Origin: Turritopsis dohrnii | Taxonomy: Eukaryota; Cnidaria; Hydrozoa; Anthoathecata; Oceaniidae | Assembly: GCA_027922465.2 (NCBI GenBank) | Contig: BQMF02000475.1 | Span: forward strand, 62,001 to 126,000 | DNA: 64,000 nt | Direction: 5' to 3' | Part shown: positions 10,428-22,100 of the stretch, one piece after another | Layout: each line of letters starts with the position of its first letter | Numbering within the stretch: the first letter of the stretch is position 1 | Notes under the pieces: generated by a model | Database searches by the model: none | Seen by the model: the letters and a program-made list of their open reading frames with translations, nothing else | What the model was told of the DNA's origin: nothing | Translations under genes and position numbers: made by a program

Positions 10428-12084
10428 CCGTGAGTTGGGGTGAGATTCAACTCTGTGGGGCGAGATTCAACATGCCAAAATCAAGCTACATCTGGTCAGT
10501 AATTCAAATACATTACATTTTTTAAAACTAAACCAAGTTATACAACACAAAAAAGATTTAAAGCAATCAAAACATTCATTAATGATTACCATTTAAGAGA
10601 CTCTGGCTATTAAAATGTCACGATCCATCAATCTCGTTATGTACGGGCTTCAAATGTTTTGACGTCAAAATAGCCCCGCTGAACAAAACGCGTTTTCCAA
10701 AATGGGAATGTTGTTTTAGTTTCTCTGTGAGAAAAATGTTTTCATAAAAATTTCATTTCGGTTCGTTAGATTTTGATATACGATGGTAAAAGTTGTTATA
10801 AGAAATAGTTTAAAATTTTAGGTTTTGACAACAGGTTTGTATAAAATTTCATAAATGGTCAGCGGTTTTTTTGGTGTGAATCACAACTACACCACACGCG
10901 GTTGCTTGAAAATGAAAGTGAATGCCTGGTTTCTACATTGCAAATCGGTTAAGTTGAGCCTATTAGGATAAGTTCTAGTCATAGTCAGAGATTTCAAATC
11001 TTGTGACAAAAAGTTGTAGTAGCATTTTAAATGAAATATTGTCAGACAAGTATTAATTCAATATTAACATCGGAAGCAAATAGAAATATGCGACGCACAA
11101 TATCATTTTTTGTTATTTTATTTTTTTCCTTTGCGACAATGAAACTGCTTTTTCTCCAGATTTATTGTCCAATAATTCTTTTGTGCATATTTAATGGTGG
11201 TGCACTCAAGGTTAAATTTTGCACTGCAACTATCACACACGATCCAGCGACTTTCACTCTCGTCGTCCCATTTTTGATCACATTTTTTGCAGACCCATTC
11301 CTCTTCCGTTTTACTTTTCAAATCGTTGGGTTGCAGGGCTCTTCCCGGAATTATATCATTAACGGGGGCCACTGAAGAAGATTTTCCATCTCTCGAATTC
11401 ATTGTCCGGTGGTGAATCTTTTCAACTGAGTACCAATGGGAGTTGATGGAGTGTATACGGTGTGCACTTTTTAATCTTTGAACCCTTTACAAAGTAATTG
11501 CACAGTCATCAAGTCTCTCCATCGTTCTCTCCATCATTGCGTAAGACCCGCCGATAAGCTTTGTAGGTGCGCTAGGTTGGACGGAAAGGTGTTTTAGAGG
11601 GCGATATTACTCAGTGAAAACCTTCTTTGAAAAATAAATTTTGCGCACAGTGATCAATCATCTCCTTCAGTTTGTTTCACTACATAGCTTCCGCCCACGC
11701 ACCCCAAAATACGACCCGCGCATTAGTAGCTTTTATAAACACGCTTGTGAAAGAGCGAAAGGTGGCTGGGCGGAGGGTGGACATCACTTCATGGAAACCG
11801 TCTTTGAGAAATCCTAATTGGTGGTATAAAAATAAACGTGTGCGGCTTATTTACGAAGTCTTTTAACTCGTGTTGGGATTTGAAGAGCTCAAAGGCAATT
11901 TACATTCGGCATTTGTAAAAATATAAAAAAAAATTTATTGTAGAGTGTAGTATAGATTACATCTTGGTTCAGATATGCGATGTTGTTGTTTTGAAATTTC
12001 GAATTATTTTGTTGAATGTTGTGGTCTGGATAATGGTGCTGTTGAATCTCACCTCACTAAGTTGAATCTCACCCCAACTCACGG
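10428..12084. mobile_element. 1,657-bp pogo/Tc1-like DNA transposon, degenerate
   Basis: Inverted termini CCGTGAGTTGGGGTGAG (10428) and CTCACCCCAACTCACGG (12068-12084) are flanked by TA at 10426-10427 and 12085-12086. Each end carries a second subterminal GGGG(C/T)GAGATTCAAC-type repeat. Its only recognisable coding remnant is the minus-strand PHD-like segment at 11402-11118. No DDE catalytic region is seen. TA target plus a C-terminal PHD-type finger suggests a pogo/Tigger relative. Confidence 0.8.
11118..11402 (-). pseudogene. PHD-finger-like C terminus of a transposase
   Basis: The frame reads WVCKKCDQKWDD, then RWIVCDSCSAKFNLEC and FHCRKGKK. The spacing CxxC...WIxCDxC...C fits a PHD finger of the type fused to the C terminus of some pogo-like transposases. 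The expected His of the HxxC pair is Asn (NLEC) and the last CxxC is incomplete, so zinc binding is probably lost. It lies wholly inside the TIR element at 10428-12084. Confidence 0.6.
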
Positions 12085-12160
12085 TAAGTGAGTAATAAAA
12101 TTTCTCATTGCTTTTACTGAGATAATATTACATCTTTTATATACTTTATTAGATGGATGA

Positions 12161-13145
12161 AAAAATGATTTATGAAGTATCAGGATAAAAGACTGACAGC
12201 AAAAAAATACCATCGTATTTGAAATTTACAATGGCAAAATATTGCCGCCGTGTAAGATGTTAATGACAACAAAACTTGATTGGTTTATTCCAGTAAAAAT
12301 ATTGGTGTAGAATAATGGGTAATAAAACATAATTTAAATACTTTATTTATATAGTGTTATCTGGAACAAGAAGTTATAAGATTTAAAGGGATTCCTGCGT
12401 CCAAAATGATATTTCAAGGGATGATAAAACTCACAAATTTGTTTAAATTATTTGATTATCCATTTGAAAGTACCTGTGGATATCTCACAAGAACCTGCAA
12501 TCAGCAGTCACTTTCTTATCTCGTTATGACGTCAAAAACAACTTCACAGTGCTTTACATCCAAGCAAGATGGCTAGTTATATTTTAAAGGACAATTAAAG
12601 GAGTCTCTTTATACAAAAAGAGAAACATAATCTTAATGAAACCATAACTGACAGCTTTATTGTTCTTACTGGAAAAAAAGTTGATTTTCTTAAATATCAG
12701 GAGGCATTTCACTGACTGCATTATTAAATGACGTGTTTTGGTTGACTTTCCCATGGTTATAACAATTACAATAAAAGTATTTCCAAATACTTGTTCTTGA
12801 AATTTTTATGAAATGTTTTTTATACTTCTATTTTAAGGATCAATGTTCTAATTAAACTTTATCAACAATAAAATTATATATACAAGAAGTATGAAGATTG
12901 TCATTGGCAATAAAATAAAATAAATATAAATACAAATAAATATAAATATACCATGTTTTGCTCCCTCGTTTCTACCATTTTATGACAAGTTCATCTTTTT
13001 AGTTCTTTAGTTTATGAAATGGTTTTATTTTAAAAGTTGCCATTACCACTGTGGTATGGTACGTTAGATTTCATCATCATGTTCTTTGAAAACTCAAGTT
13101 TGAAATAATGGCCAAGTTCAGTCATCATGATGGGTAATTAATGAT
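12161..13145. other. Upstream region of DENND5
   Basis: AT-rich, with a run of AAATA-type repeats at 12903-12950. It presumably holds the DENND5 promoter and 5' UTR. I see no clear TATA box or 5' exon boundary. Confidence 0.4.
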
Positions 13146-16100
13146 ATGTCATCTCGGCGAACTTCCTCCACTTCAAGTGATTCATCAACCCCTGAAAGAT
13201 TTGCAGATTATTTTGTTATTTGTGGACTAGATGAGGAAGATGGATTGGAACCTCATCCAACATCAGGTGTGTGATTTTTCTTACTTTTTGTCACCGTGAA
13301 CTTTAAAAAATAATTTAAAATTTAAACATATGTGACTGTCCATGGGAAAAAAAGTACATTCGATTTTACCGATATGCGCAAATTACCGGTAATTTTACCG
13401 GTAACTTAAGATTTTGTTAGCGATTACCGGTAATTATAATTTTTTATCGATAAATTTACCGCTTTACCGATAATTACCGGTATCGTAATGTAATGTAAAA
13501 AAATACCTAATGTGATTTACCGGTAGCGTCTCAGACGTAAGGTAAAGTGGCTAATCGATAGCGATAACATGTTTTCGAAAATGTTGATGTTTGTTTATAC
13601 TAATTCCGCCATTTTTAAGACCCGGTCAAGTCATAAATTACCTAATCGTTGGTTGTTCAAATATGTTTCTTTCTTGTTTTTATTCATGATGAAGTAATTG
13701 ACGTCAATAAACTCTGAAACAAAACAAATCACCTGCTCATGAATTAGACGGTTGAAAGATCTTTTAAAAGAAAGGATGATGTGTCAGAAATTTATTAATG
13801 ATTTTTCTTCATAGGTTTAAATCTTCCATTTAAAAAGACTGCGTTATTCAATTATTATAATAAACAGGGAAATTTTTCTAACAGCCCTTTGGTAATCTAT
13901 ACTCTTTTTATGTATATATTACAGGTAACATTTGTTTGTGTATCAAAATCAACTCGTTACCTGGTTCTCATTCAGCTGAAAATAAGAGATAAAACAGTTT
14001 GTTCGAAATTTGGCAATAATAAAAACCGTCCGCTCTAATTCTATTAAGTTATTTTTATAAATCCCATGACGAAAACTTTTATTTTTAAGAAAGTCAGCTG
14101 AGACTTATTTTATTCAACAGATATTTCGCCTTCAACAAGTGGAGATGTGTCCTTAAAGAATCGATCATATCGCAACGTTATTAGTGATTTTTATTCACTT
14201 TTGTAACTTTATTCAGATAATATCCCGATAAAGAGTGAATTTGGGAAAAGACAAAATGAAAACATTTTAACGTCGGCTTGACGAGTTGCAAAAGTTCTCT
14301 TTTGAAATACTCACCTTCGTTTAAACATTAATACTACCTGTTTCCTACAGTTTTTCATCATAAGGTTTACGTGGAAGATTGTCTGAAAGCTCAGGGCTCC
14401 AAAACTCTCCCATGTCCTGGCTGTAAAGCTTGCGTGGGTGCGCACTCTTCTCGCAGTAGTCAATGTTGATGATGGACAGTCGGAAAACCTGTGGCAAGGT
14501 TCCAAATGGTAGTTCCTCTGTCCGTTCGAGTCTCATTGTCATACAACAGTCGAGCATAAGAGTGTTAGCATGAAGTGATGGAACCGACGTAATTTTCCTT
14601 GTACAACCTTTCGAAGACCTTTACTGCAATAGCATTGATATTTTAGTCGATAGATCCTGGGAACTAAATGCTAAAATTTGGTTTCATACTACTACAAAAA
14701 CATGTACACGAGAAAACATTAGGAAGATCGTTTATTTTCTTTGCAGTGCATATTCATCTAAAAACATTCGATTACTGAACATTCGATGTGAATTCTTTGA
14801 CGACTTTTAAGTATCCCGGAGGTAAAATGATTTTCAAATTATTACGCTACGGTAACGTATAACACCATATATAAACGATAACTTAGGCATAACAGCTCTT
14901 AAAGCTAGCTCTTTTCTCGTTTTAAAAACTACCATAGTTCACACTTTACCAATAAAATTGGATCGATTTAGATTTACCGGTAAATTTACCAATAAAAGTA
15001 TTGATCAATTTTGTGTACCGGTAATTACCGATAATATAATTAGTTTACCGGTATAATGAAAATTTTACCGGTAAAAATATCGATACTACATCTTTAGCGG
15101 TAAAAATACCGGTATATTTTACCGGTAAAATGAAATGTACTTTTTTTCCCATGGACGGTCACATATTGTTACGGGGAAACAACTTGATTATGTCATTGGG
15201 GGTAATTACGGAACAAAATCTACTAACTTTGTATTATCTAGCCAACTTCCACAGCTATGACTGCCAATTCTTGGTCAGTGTCTTTTGGCTTATGACTTAC
15301 CAGTCTCGTAAAATTTTATCCCATATCTGTCCCAGGATTTGGGGTAAATACGGGACACACCTGAATTACCCCACACAGTTTTTTGCCTGCTGGGGTAAAA
15401 ACTGGACCTGGACAAAACATGTAAATGGGTATTCAAATCAGGCTAAGACATACGCAACAGCACTTAAAATAACAGGTGATCACCGAGATTCGAAAGACGA
15501 TCATCTGGAATGTAAGTGAGGCGATCATGTGATCACTGAACATTTACTTATTTCATTTCTTTCTCTTCTTTTCTTACTTCTATTAAAACTTGGAGAAATC
15601 AACTAATTAAATCTATATAATAAACACAGTTACGTTATAGTAGTATTAAATGAATCTATTGGTTTCTGGACACATTCTGCTTATGTATTGATGTAATGTG
15701 GAGGTCATCTACTTTTCTCCTTCCTCGGAATTTCTCGGATCAATTTAGATATAATGCAACAAAAAAAACATAGTTATGCCCACAGCTTATGTTCGCAATA
15801 AACGCGATATCGAGTTTTTGGGGGTATAATATTCACTGGGAAACGAAAAATTATTTTTGCTGGTAAGGGGGAGGGAATTAAAAATATACTCCTCTGTTTG
15901 TGTCAGTTGGAGTGAAAATCATAACAAGTGATATTACTGATAAATTAATCAGTAATTTATCAGAAATTTATAATAATTTATAATTATAGTAATAATCAGT
16001 AATAGTGATAAATAATCAGTAATTCGTTCGATTTATCAGTAATTCGTTTTGTTTTTTTTTTAACTTTTGGGAAAGAATAAAAAATTTTAAAATCAGACAT

Positions 16101-19100
16101 TATGATTATTGATCTCATGGGTGTGAGAACTCGCCATTTCATGTTTAGGTGAGTACGGAGGTGCGCAAATGTGATCTCACGCCTAAGTTATGATTGTTTA
16201 AATTGTCATTGTGATCGCCCATTTCTTCAACGTAACAATCTTGTGATTATAAAAACATTATTTTAAGTGCTGGCGCAAACCATTGTCCCATAATTACCCC
16301 ATTGTACTATATCTGTGCTGGGGTAATTACGGGACAGTTTTTTCTTAACTATGGTGCACTGTACAAACAAACGACTTTAGACAGGTCAAAAGATGTTTGT
16401 TTACTTGTCTCAATGATCCAAACAATTTGCGTTCTGCGTTTACAGCCATTTCGCATCAAAAATGTTTTTTATGGCATAAAGGACCAAGTTCAAAGAGGCG
16501 TTGGTTAATATTAAGGTTTTTAACTCTTTGTATGTTTTTTCTGGTGCCCCATAATTACCCCGTTGTTTTAAGTGTCCTATAATTACCCCAGATGACTAGC
16601 AGCATCCCGGGTAAAACTTACTGAGAATTTAATCGCACAACTGCAACTGGAAAGTGTACCCATGTTGTAGAGCTTGAAGAACTGATCAAAAAATGTATGG
16701 GATCGTTTTGCTGCAATCAACGATTAGAGAGAGATCGTTGAACAAAGATTTCATTGATGTCATAGCCACATCACCCAAAAGAAAGTAGGCCCAAATTTTT
16801 TATATTTCCCCAAAAATGATGCATTCGATTGGAGATGCAATGCAATAGCTCCCCTGTGATCATAAAAAAACTGACATGTTTTTAAACTAATCGTGAAAAA
16901 AGTGTCTCTCACCTCTGTGTGGTTTTATGAGCAACTAATAAGAACTTGACTATAAAATTTAATTAAATGCACTCTATAAAATAGAAGTGAGATGCACGAT
17001 TGTCACTTACTATAATAAGATAACCAGAAGATGTTTTACATTTGACTTTAACTGACTTATCAATCGTTGTTAGTTAGAAATGTATAAACTTCTGGTTAAA
17101 CTATTTTAAATTAAAAAAAATACAATTAACATTCAACTTAAAATACAAATCTTGATGTAGCTCTGGTATATATAACTATGCATTACATCTATCAATGTAT
17201 GCAAGGTTTGATCAATTGATTCTTTTAAACTAATTAAAGCATTGTGAACTGATAAGTTTATGACAGATTCACACTCTCGATAAGGATTCTTTTGAAGATC
17301 TTATATCATCTATTGTTAGAAAGTGACAATACGCTGACACCATTGCAAATAGCATACAAATCAAGTATATTGTGGCATTTTCCTGAGAATGATAAGACTA
17401 ATGCTTTTGAGCCAGATGGCATCAAAATGGTAAATATAAATTTTTCAAAAATTTGCACTGTGTTTGCACATCTTTTTACTTAAAATGCTTGATCTCTTTC
17501 CATTTTTAGCTTTGTATGCCACGTGGTGTTTACTTTCGGAAAAACAAGAATAAGCAGCAACGCTTTCATTCATTTTTGCAAACCCGTGAGGATGGCACAA
17601 AAATTTATGGTTTCGTATTAACTTTTTATGAAAAAGTAAAAAATGAAAATATTATTCTTGCTATGGATACGTTGTTCCGAATGTTTAATAATGAAGAATC
17701 TCTTTTAAACTCACCTGGAAGGAGTGCACCAAATAATTTAACACCTGATAAACAAAAAGATATTCGTTTGAAACGAACTCGAAGTTATTATTCTTACAGT
17801 AAAGAACGAGAGGAGTTGTATGTTTCAAAATCTATTTGCTTAATCATGAAAAAGCCCTTTTTTACTGTTGCTAAAAAGTGGCTTGAAGGCATCTTGCATA
17901 TAGCACTGCATGAGAAAGATAATCATCTTCATATTGAAAGTTATATTTACAATGTTTTGTATGAAATACCTTCTCCACCACCTGGCAGGAATATGAAATA
18001 TGTTGCATTAGATGGAGAACCTGTGATTGTAAACAACCCAACTTCTAAGGAGCTTCCATACTTTGATTATTCAATGAGGGAGGTGTTGTTGACACTTGGT
18101 TTTGAAAATCTTGTTGACCTATTCACCTGCATGTTAATGGAACATCAAATTCTATTTCTTTCAAGTGGTATGTAATCAAATGTGTGCTAGTAATTCATAT
18201 TACGATGTTTTTAGTTTTGTTGTCAATATTTTTTTTCTTTTTTTAAGATATTCATAAGTTAATGCTTATTGCTGAGTGCCTCACAATGTTGTTTTTCCCG
18301 TTACACTGGCAGCATGTTTATGTACCCGTACTACCACCATCTTTACTTCATTTTTTGGATGCCCCAGTTCCGTTCATCATGGGTTTGTATTATGAAACTG
18401 AAGAAGAGAAACACAGATTTGAACTGCCTTGTGAGGTATTCCAATTATCAGTAAAATAGTTCAGGTAACTGATATTTGTACATCCTAACATTTCTCACGA
18501 AACAACTGCTATTTTATTTTAGGGAAACATTTGTCTATTGGATATCGATGATAATGAAATTCACTTACCACAGGAAATCCCTGAACTTCCTGGAAGAAAT
18601 GAACTTATTCTGGAGTTAAAAAACATGGCTACTAAATATGGTATTAAGCCACGTCAAGGTATATCAAGGTTACATCAGAGTTTATCCAAAAGTGTTGAAA
18701 TTGGTATAGATGATTACTCAGGCTGTTCATTGGATGGAGACACTTCCATGGAGTTTCCGACAGGAACATGGCCTCGAAAGAAATCAAATTCACCTATTGA
18801 CACTGAAGCTGCCAAATCTCCAATGATTAACAGAAGCAAAATAGTTTGTGCAAGCTCTCCGTTAATGTCCAGGAAAATTTTAAATACTAGTAACTGGGCT
18901 GGTGAAACTACACCATATATTCATGGAGAGAACTTTCCACAAGAGTCAACACCATTGCCACCTAGCTCACCTCAAGCAATGAATCCTCGGCTAGCAGCAA
19001 TGATGGCGCTTGTTGAAAAAGCAGGTTTAAATACAAAAGGTATCCTGAAACAACGACAGGAGAAAACTGAGAAAAACTCACCTGATAAAGTAAACAAAGA

Positions 19101-22100
19101 TGATCTGTTTGTGCTGTCAACCAGAGCCTTGACTGTTACTCGAAAGCAACAACATGAAAATGAATTCAACATCATTGTTCGAGAAATTTTTGTCAATTGT
19201 TTTACTCAAATGTTAGTTGATTATGAACACTTTGTTATTCTTCCTCAGCAAACAAAAGAAGATTGGCTTAACAACCGTGAACATATGCAGAATTTTGATA
19301 AAGCATCTTTTCTTTCGGACCAATCGCAATCTAATCTTCCATTTATGACACTGTTTGTTGAAACACAAGGTTTTGCAAGCTTGATTGATATGAAAATCAT
19401 GGCTTTGTGGGAGGAATGTGATCCCAGATTGACTTATTTTGATAAAAGAATAGACAAACTGAAAATAAAGCTTGGTATAATTAGGAGCCCATCATATGTG
19501 CAGTGCACCAGTATTCAATCTGCAAGTACGACGATATGCAATCTTTCAACACATTTGTTTTGGGTTTTATGAAGCAATTAATTTGTATTTATTTTATATC
19601 ACAGTTGAGTCGTATGTGCAAAGCAGCAGCCATATTGACCACAATGCTGCTCAACCACATCCATTGAAGGTAGCTGTGATACGAGGTCTGCATTGCTTCA
19701 AGTTCATTCATATGAATTACAGATCTTTAAATCAAACACAATATTTTTTCCTACTTTTTGATTTTTCAGAAAAATGTAGCAACTATTTTCCTTTACCTGA
19801 GAAAACTGCTCTCATGGAAACTAAAAGGAAGTAGGATTTCATTTTATTACGTCATTTTTATTGTATCTTTTATTTACACAATTGTGCAAAATTTGAACTT
19901 GCTTATTCATAGAAAACATGGAAGGGTCAACTGGCGTAAGCGAGACAAACAACAACAACAAACAGAACACATATTGCTGAATGAGGCAATAAAAGTTAGC
20001 CATGCTGTATGTACTTTAACACTCTCCATCTTTGTTACTCCTTTTCCACATCTCTGCTAACATCTTATTTTTTGATCGTTGTTTTTATCAAACTTAATTC
20101 AGACAAACTTAATTTAGGAAGGTCAGAAAATTAAAGAGAAGCTGGCTGAACGAGTTAAGGTATAAAGATAGTGGAAAAAGATCATTAAATGATCATGATC
20201 ATTAATGATCATCATTATTGAAATCTTGCTATTTACTTTTCATGAGCGAAATTTGTTTTTGTTAGAAATACATGCAGGAGAGTAAAATGATCACAAAAGA
20301 CGCAGCCAGTGCACCAGGTGGTGGCACTGCCGCACAGAAAACACTTTCCGCATTTGCTGATAAACTGTTAAAAGAATGCAAAATAAAGGTTAGGTGGCAT
20401 TTGCTTTTCTTTAAAGTTGTCGACCAGTGTAACATTTTTTTCTTTTATTACAGACGAAACGTTTGGTCTTGTTGAAATTGGGACAGGAGGCAGTTGAGCT
20501 TGGCCATGCAGGTCCTAATACCATCGCCATCGAAGAAAATACTTTGATTGCTAGTTTGTGTGATCTCTTGGAACGAGTTTGGAGCCATGGTGTGCAGTTT
20601 AGACAGGTACATCATTCTGTTCATATTGGTTTCAATTCGCCATACTAACTTTAAAGGAAGAAATTTTCGCGAGTTTGTGATTTTTTTCCGGCAAAATCGC
20701 GAAAATAAAATCCCTTTTAATGTAAGCGGAACTTATAATATCCTCAATTAATAAATACGCCAGGTTTCAACGTTTCGAACCCCTCCAGTTCATTTTCAAG
20801 AATGATGTTTACAGTTAAACAGAAGACATAACATTGCATAAAAAATTGACGTCATAAAAATAAATGATTAAGGCTGGTTCTCACTAGACGTCGTAAAACT
20901 TACGTTACGACGATCGTAAGCCTAACGACAGTTTTAGGGCTTACGACAAAGATCAAAAATTTTCAGATCGCAAGCGTTTTCTCAAATAAATGTGAACACT
21001 TTTTTGTCTTGCGATTGACCGTCGTAAGCCTTGCGCAGCTGTCGTAAGCCTTACGCTCAAGATCAAAAAGTTTTGATCTTGTGTCGTAATCGTAAAGAGT
21101 TTGAATGAACTAAAACGTTCAAAGTAATCAAAAAACGTTCGAATTTATTCGATTGAAAGGCAAGTTTCACTTAAAATAACACAAATCGATGCTCGACTGA
21201 TTCTGAAGGAAAAACAGAGAGATTGTTGTGACCTGTCCTGATGCCAGAAATCTCAATGTTAAAACCAGTCTTTTAGCAGCAGAAATTGGTTCCCTCATTC
21301 ATGTTGTTTGTCGTTGCAGAGAAGGTCCAATTAAAGAAAGTAAATGTTCCAAACGATCTGGTGTCATGCGAACAAATCGAGAGGAATATTCTTTGTCAAA
21401 TAAACGAAGTTCTTGTACCAAAACATGGTAATAACCGTAACTATCTTTCTTGAAAAACCTTTCTTACCCAAAATCTTCTTTGTTTGGGCCTACATTCCTC
21501 TTCATCTTCCATGAGTATAAGGATAGCTAAAGCACAAATTCGTTTTTTTCTCAATGAGAGCGGCGCTATTTTGTTTTCTGTTTTGTTTATTATTTTTCTA
21601 ACCCGTCGTAAGAAAATTTTTTGATATCAATCGTAAGCCTTAAAATACAGTTGTAAGATTTAAGATGGGTTTCTGGATTTTTTTGATTCACACTAGCGCA
21701 AGCCTTAAAACTGTCGCAAGGCTTACGATCGTCGTAACGTAAGCCTTACGACGCTAGTGAGAACCAGCCTTTCACAATAGCACAAAATATGCAAAATGAA
21801 CGAGAAGTAAAATACAAAGAACTATAAATTTTCTTGTTTTAGTTTGTAATTGTTAATGTTTTTGTGAAATGCCTGTACATTTCTTTTCCGTACTGGTGGA
21901 GTTCTATGTTCATCCCAGCCGGTTGGAGAGTTTGTAAACGGCAAATCCACCGATTCTCAAGCCGTTCTCGTTTGGCTTGAGTTTGATATTCTTCTGCAAA
22001 ATCAGAACTTGCATATCTGTTGTGAGATCGTGGTCTGTATGAAAATGTTCGGCAAGTTTTGAATTTCCCGGTCTTTTTTCGATGTCATACCGGTGTTTTG

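Larger units (their letters stand above)
10258..12160. repeat. MITE copy split by the pogo-like insertion
   Basis: 10258-10427 (TTAAAGGATCCTGTGATGAA...AATTAACAAGTC...) and 12087-12160 (AGTGAGTAATAAAATTTCTC...) match consecutive parts of the intact MITE at 60101-60485 read in reverse. The element at 10428-12084 separates them. The far end of this MITE copy is not recognisable. Confidence 0.75.

Noticed and set aside
15130..15519. 129-codon open frame
   Set aside because: It starts inside the TIR of the 13331-15163 element and crosses into the next repeat, with no domain or codon bias.
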